Of a stretch of DNA of 30,174 nucleotides, positions 23,011-30,174 are shown one piece after another; the first letter of the stretch is position 1; each line of letters begins with the position of its first letter. The DNA lies in NCBI GenBank assembly GCA_964395915.1, contig CAYNDB010000015.1:1-30174 (forward strand), in the 5' to 3' direction. The position numbers and the translations under genes were made by a program. This stretch comes from CAYNDB01 sp964395915. GTDB lineage: Bacteria; Nitrospinota_A; UBA7883; JAJRTC01. Below the pieces are notes generated by a model, which saw only the letters and a list, made by a program, of their open reading frames with translations, did no database searches and had not been told where the DNA came from.

Positions 23011-23577
23011 ATGCCCCAAGCAATTAATCAAGGTGGCGAAAAAATCAAAATACCTGTCGCTATCAGCCATTGCCTGCTCGGAGCTACCGTCCGCTACGAT
23101 GGAAGCCATAAGCTGGACCGTGAAATATTGGAAACGCTCGGTGATATTTTTGAATGGGAGCCAATATGCCCAGAGGTGGAGGCCGGCCTTGGCGTTCCAA
23201 GAGAACGTATGATTTTGCGTAAGTCAGAAAAATTCATCGAAGCGATCGGGGAAAAATCGGGTAAGAATTATTCGGATATACTAAAAAATCACGCAATATC
23301 GAAGCTACAGGAGCTTTCCCATGTGCGTGGGTTTATATTGAAAAGCAAATCCCCTTCGTGCGGGTTAAATAACGTTCGGATAACTTGTAAAAATGGAGAC
23401 ACACTAAACGATGGAACCGGGATTTTTACTGAAATTTTGATGAGAATACCAACCATGCCGCCGGTGGAAAGCTCCGAGCGTCTTCACAACCCGAAGGTGA
23501 GACAACAGTTTGTCACCAAGGCCATTAATTTTGACAAAATGATGAATAATGCGGAAAAGCTTTGCAATAACAGCTAA
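23011..23577 (+). CDS. DUF523 domain protein
   Basis: A 188-residue protein from MPQAINQGGEKIKIPVAISH. It carries the DUF523 motifs ISHCLLGATVRYDG (C21), CPEVEAGLGVPRE (C53) and KSKSPSCGL (C117). The conserved cysteines suggest a metal or Fe-S site, but function is unestablished. Homologues are sometimes fused to DUF1722 or found with thiol/desulfidase-type genes. The start 19 bp after the moaB stop was preferred over an upstream ATG at 22945 that overlaps moaB. It is followed by a 89-bp spacer to rpsO. Confidence 0.87.
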   Translation: MPQAINQGGEKIKIPVAISHCLLGATVRYDGSHKLDREILETLGDIFEWEPICPEVEAGLGVPRERMILRKSEKFIEAIGEKSGKNYSDILKNHAISKLQELSHVRGFILKSKSPSCGLNNVRITCKNGDTLNDGTGIFTEILMRIPTMPPVESSERLHNPKVRQQFVTKAINFDKMMNNAEKLCNNS

Positions 23578-23666
23578 AATCTGATATTCAAGGTTGTTCA
23601 CTTATGGTGGTGAAAGAAGGAAAACAGGAATGAGGAAAGAAATTTGGACATGAGGTTGAAATCATA

Positions 23667-23936
23667 ATGGCTCTTTCGAAAGAACGAAAAACTTCGATCA
23701 TAGAAGAATACCGCAATAAAGATAATGACACAGGATCCCCCGAAGTGCAGGTTGCGCTTCTGTCAGAACGGATCAGCAAGCTAACCGAGCACTTCAAAGA
23801 TAATAAAAAAGATCACCATTCCCGTCGCGGCCTTCTGAAAATGGTAAGCAGACGGAGGAAGCTGCTTGAATACGTCAAGAGTAAAGAGTTTGACAGATAT
23901 AAAACCTTGATTTCGGCTCTCGGCATCCGTAAATAA
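23667..23936 (+). CDS. rpsO: 30S ribosomal protein S15
   Basis: Primary 16S rRNA-binding protein of the small subunit, needed for assembly of the platform. The 89 residues MALSKERKTSIIEEYRNKDN...SRRRKLLEYVKSKEFDRY match S15, including the rRNA-contacting DTGSPEVQVALLSERI and HHSRRGLLKMVSRRRK. The length of 89 is exactly usual. A GAGG lies 9-10 nt before the ATG. It is followed by pnp, an order widely conserved in bacteria, with a terminator-like hairpin right at its stop codon. Confidence 0.97.
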   Translation: MALSKERKTSIIEEYRNKDNDTGSPEVQVALLSERISKLTEHFKDNKKDHHSRRGLLKMVSRRRKLLEYVKSKEFDRYKTLISALGIRK

Positions 23937-23945
23937 CGGATTTTT
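23925..23945 (+). terminator. Terminator-like hairpin at the rpsO stop codon
   Basis: ATCCGT (23925-23930) pairs with ACGGAT (23936-23941) around a 5-nt loop that contains most of the TAA stop. The stem is followed by a run of Ts to 23945. The stem is only 6 bp, so it may act as a partial terminator between rpsO and pnp, as known in Escherichia coli for this gene pair. Confidence 0.5.
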
Positions 23946-23983
23946 CGTTATCCCCGCCTTTTCAAGGACGTATTACCTGAATA

Positions 23984-24040
23984 TCTCTTGTTTGAGAGAA
24001 CTTAAGCGATAAGCCACTTGAGGCTCATGTAGAAGAGCCT
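23984..24040 (+). promoter_or_regulatory. Two hairpins in the pnp leader
   Basis: TCTCT (23984-23988) pairs with AGAGA (23995-23999), and AGGCTC (24021-24026) pairs with GAGCCT (24035-24040, 8-nt loop). Both lie in the 149-bp rpsO-pnp spacer. In E. coli the pnp leader hairpin is cut by RNase III and then degraded by PNPase for autoregulation. These stems are shorter, so only an analogous role is suggested. Confidence 0.35.
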
Positions 24041-24085
24041 AGACATAATCATAAAGATAGATCATATAGGAAAAAAAGAGAAAAA

Positions 24086-26317
24086 ATGCAAGCAGAAAGA
24101 CTGGAACTGGAAATTAACGGTAAGACATTATTTATTGAGTCCGGCATTTTGGCCAAACAGGCCGCCGGATCTGTTGTTGTTGGTTTTGAAGAGACTATAA
24201 TACTGGCCGCCGCCGCCGCGGGAGACAGCCCGAGAGGAGGAGATTTCCTTCCATTAACTGTTGACTATAGAGACAAAACATCGGCTGCGGGACGAATACC
24301 TGGAGGCTTCCTGAAGCGTGAAGCGCGCCCATCTGATGGCGAAACCCTTACATCAAGGCTGATAGACCGAAGCATCCGCCCTATGTTCGAGGAGGGATAT
24401 TCGAACGAAACCCAGGTAATCATCAACCCGTTGTCTTTCGACTACGAGCACGAGACCGCGCCGCTAGCCCTTATAGGCGCTTCGGCCTGTCTGGCGATCT
24501 CACACCTTCCCTTTCCCACTCCTTTGGCCGGAGTAAGGATCGGCCGTGTGGATGGCGAATTCATCTGCAACCCGACCTTCGAGCAAATGGAGAAATCGGA
24601 TATCAACATACTTTGCGCCGGCACCGAAGAATCGCTCGGCATGGTCGAAGGTGGTGGCAACGAAATTTCCGAAGAGGATATTATCGAAGCCCTCGAGTTC
24701 GCCCACGGATGGATAAAAAAGATTTGCGCCCTTCAGGTGGAGCTTATGTCGCGCCTGGGCAAAGAAAAAATGGAAATCACAACGGTGGATTTAAGCTCCG
24801 AGATTGCGGCGATACGTGAAAAAGTGGGCGACAACCTGAAGGAAGCTGTGTTGACGGCGGGGAAAGAAGAAAGGTCCAAGGCTTTAAAAGCTGTCCGGAA
24901 CTCAATTTTAAAAGAAATACTTGGAGAAGATCCTGAAGAGGAGGTTCTTGAAACGTATAAAGAAGCATATGGAACCGTCCAGAAAGGTTTCATCCGCGAA
25001 ATGATATTAACCGAAGGCATTCGCGCCGATGGCCGAAAAACCGACGAAATAAGAAATATCGATATCGGAGTGGACGCCCTTCCGCGAACACACGGGTCGG
25101 CGATATTTACGAGAGGCGAGACGCAGGCCCTTGTCTGCACTACCCTTGGCACCGGCCAGGATGAGCTTATGGTCGATAGCCTTGCTGGACGTAAGGCGCG
25201 GCATTTTATGCTGCACTACAACTTCCCGGCGTTCTGCGTAGGTGAGGTGAAAAGGATCATGGGTCCGGGCCGCCGAGAGATCGGTCACGGAACTCTTGCA
25301 GAACGCGCTATCGAGCCTGTTCTCCCGTCTCATGAGGACTTCCCTTATACGATCAGGGTAGTTTCGGAGATATTGGAGTCAAACGGTTCGTCGTCGATGG
25401 CGTCTGTTTGCGGCGCTTCTTTAAGTCTTATGGACGCTGGTGTTCCTGTATCGTCAGCCGTAGCGGGAATAGCCATGGGTCTTGTTCAGGATGGAGAGAG
25501 GGTGGCGATATTGTCCGACATTCTCGGCCTTGAAGACGCTTTGGGCGACATGGATTTCAAAGTCGCAGGCACAAAAAACGGAATCACCGCTGTTCAAATG
25601 GATATCAAAATCAAGGGGCTTCCTGTTGAGCTCATGAAAAATGCGCTGGAACAGGCTAAGGAAGGCAGAATGCATATCCTTGGGAAGATGGCAGAGGCTA
25701 TCGAAGCTCCGAGAGAGGAACTAAACAAGAATGCCCCACGTATCCACACCATGCAGATCAACCCCGATAAAATTCGTGACATCATAGGGCCCGGCGGTAA
25801 AGTCATCAGGGGTATCGTGGCGGAGACCGGATGCCAATTAGATGTAAATGATGAAGGTATCGTCAAGATCGCCTCGACCAATGGAGAGCAGCTGAAGGCC
25901 GCTCTGGATATCATCAACCACATCACACAGGAAGCTATCATCGGCAAAATTTACGTCGGCACAATTAAAAAGATTGTGGATTTCGGCGCGTTCGTGGAGA
26001 TATTCCCCGGAACGGAAGGGTTATGCCATATCAGCGAAATGGCTCATCACCGCGTCCAGTCAATGGAAGACGAGGTGACGATGGGCGAGGAGATGCTGGT
26101 AAAGGTAATAGATGTAGACCGCTCAGGCAAAATACGACTTTCGAGAAAAGAAGCCATGCGACCAGAAGGCGACAGAGGCTCTTCGGGCTCATCAGACAAA
26201 CCGGCAGGGGATGGAGATTCCGGCGACCGTGGACCGAGACGAGATTCTCGTGGCGGCGGTGGCGGACGTGACTCACGCGGTGGGCGCGGTGGCGGTGATA
26301 GAAGCCACCGTCGGTAA
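24086..26317 (+). CDS. pnp: Polyribonucleotide nucleotidyltransferase (PNPase)
   Basis: Phosphorolytic 3'-5' exoribonuclease of the RNA degradosome; trimeric. The 743 residues comprise RNase PH domain 1 (about 12-143), an alpha-helical linker domain (about 145-300), RNase PH domain 2 (about 313-460, with RADGRKTDEIRNI and FTRGETQALVCTTLGT), the catalytic-site region ALGDMDFKVAGT, a KH domain (about 555-613, IIGPGGKVIRGI) and an S1 domain (about 619-690, VGTIKKIVDFGAFVEIFPG). The last 50 residues are a Gly/Arg/Asp/Ser-rich disordered tail (RRDSRGGGGGRDSRGG), likely an RNA- or partner-binding extension. Total length is slightly above the usual 700. The ATG follows AGGAAAAAAAGAG. The downstream M16 peptidase gene starts inside this tail. 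Confidence 0.98.
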   Translation: MQAERLELEINGKTLFIESGILAKQAAGSVVVGFEETIILAAAAAGDSPRGGDFLPLTVDYRDKTSAAGRIPGGFLKREARPSDGETLTSRLIDRSIRPMFEEGYSNETQVIINPLSFDYEHETAPLALIGASACLAISHLPFPTPLAGVRIGRVDGEFICNPTFEQMEKSDINILCAGTEESLGMVEGGGNEISEEDIIEALEFAHGWIKKICALQVELMSRLGKEKMEITTVDLSSEIAAIREKVGDNLKEAVLTAGKEERSKALKAVRNSILKEILGEDPEEEVLETYKEAYGTVQKGFIREMILTEGIRADGRKTDEIRNIDIGVDALPRTHGSAIFTRGETQALVCTTLGTGQDELMVDSLAGRKARHFMLHYNFPAFCVGEVKRIMGPGRREIGHGTLAERAIEPVLPSHEDFPYTIRVVSEILESNGSSSMASVCGASLSLMDAGVPVSSAVAGIAMGLVQDGERVAILSDILGLEDALGDMDFKVAGTKNGITAVQMDIKIKGLPVELMKNALEQAKEGRMHILGKMAEAIEAPREELNKNAPRIHTMQINPDKIRDIIGPGGKVIRGIVAETGCQLDVNDEGIVKIASTNGEQLKAALDIINHITQEAIIGKIYVGTIKKIVDFGAFVEIFPGTEGLCHISEMAHHRVQSMEDEVTMGEEMLVKVIDVDRSGKIRLSRKEAMRPEGDRGSSGSSDKPAGDGDSGDRGPRRDSRGGGGGRDSRGGRGGGDRSHRR

Positions 26318-27548
26318 CGGTATCCAGGTAATCTGCGAGGAAATACCGTTTTTTCACTCTGTTTCTTTCGGCATATGGATAAGCAGAGGCTCCAGGAACG
26401 AGCCTGAAGAAAAAGCGGGATTGCTCCACTTTCTCGAGCACCTGGTATTTAAAGGAACTGAAAAGCGTAACGCCCGCCAGATAGCGGTGGAGATAGACGC
26501 GCTGGGCGGGCAGATAGACGCATTCACTTCCAGAGAACTGACCTGCTACTCCGGGCGTGTTATCGGAGACCGTCTTGAAGAAGCTTTCGACCTCGTGGCC
26601 GATATGACTCTCAACTCAACTTTCCCCGAAGATGAGGTTGAGCGTGAGCGGCAGGTAATTTTAGAAGAAATCCGAATGGGCGAGGATAACCCGTCTGAAT
26701 TTATACATGACAAACTGTACTCTGTCAGGTGGAAATCTTCTCCGCTCGGTCACCCTATAACTGGCGATCAGGAAACGGTTCATTCTATCACCCGGGAAGA
26801 CCTTTTCGATGTCCGGGACAGGTTTTACAGACCACCGAACATTATAGTGACCGCCTGCGGTAATGTAAGCCATGAAGCTCTTGTTGAGCTTGCAAACAAA
26901 TATTTTGGGCGCCTTGAGCCATCACAAAGTTTTGAGCGTAACCTCGAAACCCAAAAACCATCCCGCACAGTTGAAGTATTCATAAAATCACTGGAGCAGG
27001 AACATGCTTTGCTGGCGGTACCGGGACTTCCTGTCACGCATCCTAAAAGAAATGAGCTAAGTGTCCTTAACACAGCGTTTGGCGGCGGTGTTTCTTCCCG
27101 TCTTTTCCAGAAAATTCGTGAAGAGATGGGGCTGGCCTATTCTATATACAGCTTTTACGACCAGTATACGGATACCGGCCTCTTCGGTGTATATTCCGCC
27201 TGCTCGCCAAACAAGCTTGAAAAAATGTGGAAAGCCATCTGTGGCGAAATGGACCGGATAGCAAAAGAGCCGCCAACGAAAGATGAAATTGAAAGAGCAA
27301 AAACCATGGCGATAGACAATCTCAAGGTTTCATTCGAGTCCCCAGGCTCCAGAATGGGCCAGATGGCATACTACAAAATTTACTACGAGCGCGTTTTATC
27401 GCTGGAAGATATGATAAAAGAGCTTAATGACGTGACGAGCGAAGGAGTGCGGGAACTTGCCGTGGAGCTTTTCAGCGCAGATAACCGCACCATGCTGGCG
27501 TTAGGCCCTGTGCCTGAAAAAAAGATAATGGCTCTCGCCGCTTGCTGA
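26295..27548 (+). CDS. M16 family zinc metallopeptidase (processing-peptidase-like)
   Basis: A 417-residue insulinase-family peptidase. The chosen GTG start gives (M)IEATVGNGIQVICEE, the classic M16 N-terminus, and lies inside pnp (23-bp overlap). Earlier starts such as 26211 would only read the pnp tail out of frame. The inverted zinc motif HFLEH is present (H45, E48, H49), with the distal Glu in RERQVILEEI (124-125). The C-terminal Arg/Tyr pair lies in SSRLFQKIREEMGLAYSIYS. The motifs indicate an active M16B enzyme of the mitochondrial-processing-peptidase/YmxG type. The pnp-M16 order is also seen in Bacillus (pnp near ymxG). There is no signal peptide. Confidence 0.93.
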   Translation: MIEATVGNGIQVICEEIPFFHSVSFGIWISRGSRNEPEEKAGLLHFLEHLVFKGTEKRNARQIAVEIDALGGQIDAFTSRELTCYSGRVIGDRLEEAFDLVADMTLNSTFPEDEVERERQVILEEIRMGEDNPSEFIHDKLYSVRWKSSPLGHPITGDQETVHSITREDLFDVRDRFYRPPNIIVTACGNVSHEALVELANKYFGRLEPSQSFERNLETQKPSRTVEVFIKSLEQEHALLAVPGLPVTHPKRNELSVLNTAFGGGVSSRLFQKIREEMGLAYSIYSFYDQYTDTGLFGVYSACSPNKLEKMWKAICGEMDRIAKEPPTKDEIERAKTMAIDNLKVSFESPGSRMGQMAYYKIYYERVLSLEDMIKELNDVTSEGVRELAVELFSADNRTMLALGPVPEKKIMALAAC

Positions 27549-27564
27549 CTTGCTGACTTGCTGA
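27541..27564. repeat. Three tandem copies of CTTGCTGA
   Basis: Three perfect 8-bp copies (27541-27548, 27549-27556, 27557-27564) straddle the end of the M16 gene. The first copy includes the final Cys codon and TGA stop. It is a replication-slippage product that leaves the protein unchanged because the stop is in the first copy. Confidence 0.9.
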
Positions 27565-27593
27565 GCAGTATGGATAGAAAGTGAGAAAATCCG

Positions 27594-28031
27594 CTATTCC
27601 GGCTTTAGTTTGCCTTGTGACGCTTCGACGAATTTCATCTGGGAATCATACAAAACATATGAGATTAGCTTTTCCTCATCTTCTGTAAGGTTGCCTTTGC
27701 TCTTCTCTTTTAACATGGCGATGATATCTATCGTCTGTTTGGCAAGATCGAGGTTTACTGAAGTCTTCCCGGAAACAGGGTCCAGAAACCCTCCCATATG
27801 GTAAGCGGCGCTGGAAGAGAGCGAAAGAATGAAAGTGGAAAAATCGATCGGTGGCGCCGGAGTTCCTTCTTCTTCCGCATTGCTTATAACTTCGCTTGTC
27901 TCCTCGAGCTGTTTTTCCTCAGCTTCCGGCTCTTCCGCGCTGTGCGAAGGTTGTTCCTCAGTCTCATCAGAGATAACGCGTCGTTTATCTACAAAACTAA
28001 AAGATTTTTCCTGATCCTCTTTTTCATTCAT
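27594..28031 (-). CDS. DUF1844 domain protein
   Basis: A 145-residue protein from the ATG at 28031 (MNEKEDQEKSFSFVDKRRVI), with GAGG upstream. The N-terminal half is acidic and low in complexity (EEPEAEEKQLEETSEVISNA). The C-terminal DUF1844 core reads IDFSTFILSLSSSAAYHMGG, then NLDLAKQTIDIIAMLKEKSK and the final NLTEDEEKLISYVLYDSQMK. The function is unknown; the family is common in deltaproteobacteria, acidobacteria and related groups. It is 10 bp behind rpoZ in a minus-strand operon. An in-frame extension to 28091 overlaps rpoZ and was rejected. Confidence 0.88.
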   Translation of the reverse strand: MNEKEDQEKSFSFVDKRRVISDETEEQPSHSAEEPEAEEKQLEETSEVISNAEEEGTPAPPIDFSTFILSLSSSAAYHMGGFLDPVSGKTSVNLDLAKQTIDIIAMLKEKSKGNLTEDEEKLISYVLYDSQMKFVEASQGKLKPE

Positions 28032-28041
28032 AGTCAACGCC

Positions 28042-28266
28042 TCAGGCAAAAAGGTCTTCGCTGGTAGTCGTCTCAGGCGCCCGCATCTCAATCATTCCTT
28101 CAGTTATTTCTTTCAAGGCGATATCTATAGCGGTCATGCCCTCAGCTTCTACAAGCGGCTCGGCTCCGTGGGCCAGCTGTCTTACCCTCATGGTAACAAG
28201 GTTCGCCAAAAGATATTTATGCCCGACTTTTTTCAGGGCGACCGCAAAAAGATTTGAATCAAACAT
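28042..28266 (-). CDS. rpoZ: RNA polymerase omega subunit
   Basis: Small subunit that helps assemble beta' into RNA polymerase and, in proteobacteria, takes part in ppGpp binding. The 74 residues from MFDSNLFAVALKKVGHKYLL contain the omega core: YLLANLVTMRVRQLAHGAEP, then AIDIALKEITEG. The MAR-like segment found in ppGpp-responsive omega proteins is not obvious. The ATG at 28266 has GGAG 11 nt upstream; a TTG 9 bp earlier (28275) is an alternative but is too close to it. It is placed between the dksA-like gene and DUF1844. Confidence 0.87.
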   Translation of the reverse strand: MFDSNLFAVALKKVGHKYLLANLVTMRVRQLAHGAEPLVEAEGMTAIDIALKEITEGMIEMRAPETTTSEDLFA

Positions 28267-28322
28267 ATGTCGCAAATCTCCAAATAATAAATTGCTAAAT
28301 TAAAACCTGTTTTTACAAAAAC

Positions 28323-28676
28323 TTAACTCTTAGCCAATTCCCTTTCTTCCTGGCAAGCCACGCAATAGATCGAATACGGTTGTATAGAAAGTCTCTTTTT
28401 AAGTATTTCCTCGTCGCACTCGGCGCATAAGCCATATTCGCCCTTTTCTATTCTTCCCAAAGCTTCTTCAATATCCCGAAGCTCATCCTGAGCCTTGGCT
28501 TTCAAAGAAATCGCCAGCTCCTGCTCCTGAATAGACTCAGCGATGTCGGCTGAATCTCCATGCCGCTCATCAAAATCATTTTGCAAATCTTTAGCGATAT
28601 TTTTATCAGCTTTGAGCAGCGACAATTTCTTTTGTATCAAAACTTTCTTAATATCATGATATTTATCTAACTTCAT
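28323..28676 (-). CDS. DksA/TraR family zinc-finger transcription regulator
   Basis: A 117-residue protein from the ATG at 28676 (MKLDKYHDIKKVLIQKKLSL), preceded by AGGA. The coiled coil (about 1-75) contains HGDSADIAESI, the position of the acidic tip that reaches the RNA polymerase secondary channel. A four-cysteine zinc finger follows (YGLCAECDEEILKKRLSIQP...YCVACQEER). DksA-type proteins work with ppGpp to tune transcription initiation. Residues at the tip (DSAD) resemble but do not exactly match the DxxDxA motif of true DksA, so I leave the gene unnamed. It lies 56 bp upstream of rpoZ on the same strand. Confidence 0.92.
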   Translation of the reverse strand: MKLDKYHDIKKVLIQKKLSLLKADKNIAKDLQNDFDERHGDSADIAESIQEQELAISLKAKAQDELRDIEEALGRIEKGEYGLCAECDEEILKKRLSIQPYSIYCVACQEERELAKS

Positions 28677-28956
28677 TTTCCTAACCCATCGCAATTCACA
28701 GACAATTTATCTTCAACTAAAGCAGAGTATGATGGCAGATATTAAAGAAAATTGCAACTTTTATGAACACCTTCTCTAAATGCCTGGATTTTCAGGTAAA
28801 TATGGGTGATTTGTTAAATAACTGTCATGGTATTCTGTTATTTTTAAAATCAAAATGAGACAATAGCGTAAACAATGATGAAACAAGCGTTTCAAGGTCG
28901 GGTACAGGCTTTTAAAGGTATGGCGACCTTTTACAGTTCAACAAGGAGAGAAGTCT

Positions 28957-30174
28957 ATGGGAGAAGATAAAACCATCGATTCCATGTATGCGACCAGTCT
29001 TGTTTTCAATCCCCCGAAGGAGTTGTCCGCCAATGCGTGGATCAAAAATCTGGCTGAGTACAGGAATATGTACGACAGGTCCATTAAAAACCCCAAAGAA
29101 TTCTGGGCGGAGCGGGCTGAGGAAAGCCTCGACTGGTATAAGAAATGGGACAAAGTCCGCGAATATGATTTCGTGAAAGCTAATGTTAAATGGTTCGAGG
29201 GCGCAAAGCTTAACGTTACATATAATTGCCTCGACCGGCATATCGAACAGCGAGGAGACAAAACCGCGATCATATGGGAAGGCGATAACTCCGATGAGGA
29301 AAGACATATCTCCTACAAAGAGCTGCTCGACGAAGTGAAAAAATGCGCCAATGTGTTGAGAAACAACGGCATTAAAAAGGGTGACGTTGTGGCGATATAT
29401 ATGGGCATGATACCGGAGCTTGCTGTGGCTATGCTTGCCTGCGCGAGAATCGGGGCCGCGCACAACATTGTTTTCGGCGGCTTTTCCGCCGACTCTTTAC
29501 GAGACCGCATAGACAACAGTAAGGCCGTGGCCGTCCTTACCGCCGATGAGGCTTATCGCGGAGGAAAGGCCATACCCCTTAAAAACGCGGTGGATAAAGC
29601 GGTCGACCAATGTCCTTCCGTCAAACTAGTCGTCGTCGTAAAAAGAACGGGAGGCGACATCGCCTGGCATGAAGAGCGGGACGTGTGGTGGAGCGATGAG
29701 ATGGAAAAAGCCTCCACCGATTGCGAGCCTGAACATATGGACGCCGAAGACCCTCTTTTCATACTGTATACTTCCGGCTCCACCGGCAAGCCGAAAGGCG
29801 TTCTGCACACCACAGCCGGATACCTGCTATACGCCCACCAGACGTTCAAATATATTTTCGATTACCATGAAAACGATATCTACTGGTGCACCGCCGATAT
29901 CGGCTGGATAACAGGCCACAGCTACATAGTCTACGGCCCGCTGGCAAACGGCGCCACGACGCTGATGTTTGAAGGTGTGCCGACTTATCCCAACCCGGAC
30001 AGGTTCTGGAAAGTGGTGGACAAACATAAGGTAAATATTTTTTATACAGCTCCCACAGCCATCCGCGCCATCGCCCGCGAAGGGGAAAAATGGCCGGCCG
30101 GGTGCGACCTTTCCAGCCTCCGTCTGCTCGGCTCCGTAGGCGAACCTATCAACCCGGAAGCATGGATGTGGTAT
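28957..30174 (+). CDS. acs: Acetyl-CoA synthetase (AMP-forming), partial: C-terminus outside window
   Basis: Makes acetyl-CoA from acetate, ATP and CoA via acetyl-AMP. The first 406 residues are present, of a usual total near 650. The N-terminal ACAS_N segment (AWIKNLAEYRNMYDRSIKNP, FWAERAEESLDWYKKWD) is specific to acetyl/propionyl-CoA synthetases. ILYTSGSTGKPKGVLHTTAG is the P-loop-like AMP-binding motif, and ADIGWITGHSYIVYGPL and GVPTYPNPDRFW are strong Acs signatures. The adenylation hinge and the acetylatable lysine lie beyond the window. AAGGAGAG precedes the ATG. A 280-bp spacer separates it from the divergent dksA-like gene. Confidence 0.96.
   Translation, partial: MGEDKTIDSMYATSLVFNPPKELSANAWIKNLAEYRNMYDRSIKNPKEFWAERAEESLDWYKKWDKVREYDFVKANVKWFEGAKLNVTYNCLDRHIEQRGDKTAIIWEGDNSDEERHISYKELLDEVKKCANVLRNNGIKKGDVVAIYMGMIPELAVAMLACARIGAAHNIVFGGFSADSLRDRIDNSKAVAVLTADEAYRGGKAIPLKNAVDKAVDQCPSVKLVVVVKRTGGDIAWHEERDVWWSDEMEKASTDCEPEHMDAEDPLFILYTSGSTGKPKGVLHTTAGYLLYAHQTFKYIFDYHENDIYWCTADIGWITGHSYIVYGPLANGATTLMFEGVPTYPNPDRFWKVVDKHKVNIFYTAPTAIRAIAREGEKWPAGCDLSSLRLLGSVGEPINPEAWMWY

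Noticed and set aside
28816..28843. AAATAAC/GTTATTT inverted repeat upstream of acs
   Set aside because: A 7-bp AT-rich stem with a 14-nt loop in an AT-rich spacer is expected by chance; no gene ends here.
1..30174. CRISPR arrays, tRNA/rRNA genes, insertion sequences or prophage
   Set aside because: Scanning both strands by eye gave no spaced direct repeats, no cloverleaf-like sequence in the spacers and no transposase, integrase or phage protein.

Overview
The window is about 30 kb of chromosome from a Gram-negative bacterium. It shows a TatA translocase subunit, an RlpA lipoprotein, a Wzm-type ABC permease, envelope signal peptides and the gene order rho-rpmE-prfA. MglA/roadblock, DUF4388, DUF4911 and Maf/DUF115 genes together suggest a deltaproteobacterium-grade or Nitrospinota-like lineage. 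That placement is an inference from gene content and has low confidence. Coding density is high. I see no rRNA, tRNA, CRISPR array, transposase or integrase. A run of 100 Ns at 13813-13912 is a scaffold gap that cuts two genes, and the window edges cut prfA (left) and acs (right).

Left third (1-11859). On the minus strand lies the transcription/translation block rho, rpmE, prfA (release factor 1). After a 662-bp divergent spacer come a stand-alone CheY-like regulator (+) and a lone ABC-2 polysaccharide-type permease (-), separated by a strong hairpin. A four-gene minus-strand operon then encodes an ECF sigma factor, its soluble zinc anti-sigma factor, a CoA-binding protein and a DUF302 protein. 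Next come a small membrane protein, a sigma54-dependent NtrC-type response regulator, an unusual NYN nuclease with a zinc-knuckle-like pair and a cold-shock domain, a secreted SCP2-like protein, a DUF4911 protein, and an rlpA-aspartyl protease pair that overlap by 4 bp.

Middle (11866-15857). All genes here are on the minus strand: tatA, a small CxxC/coiled-coil protein, a Maf-type DUF115 protein, a FlgT-like exported protein and an AI-2E family permease. The DUF115 and FlgT-like genes are interrupted by the assembly gap. Their pairing hints at motility or surface glycosylation.

Right half (16232-27548). A long plus-strand run starts with six tightly packed genes: TPR-roadblock, roadblock, an MglA-like GTPase fused to a SurA-like chaperone region, roadblock, a multi-pass TPR membrane protein with a zinc ribbon, and a DUF4388 protein that ends in a GspG-like pseudopilin domain. 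This looks like a membrane-anchored GTPase/polarity module and is the best candidate for a little-described system. It is followed without a large break by moaB/mogA, a DUF523 gene, rpsO, pnp and an M16 zinc peptidase whose start lies inside the end of pnp. On the minus strand, dksA-like, rpoZ and DUF1844 form a small transcription-related operon. The window closes with the first 406 codons of acetyl-CoA synthetase.
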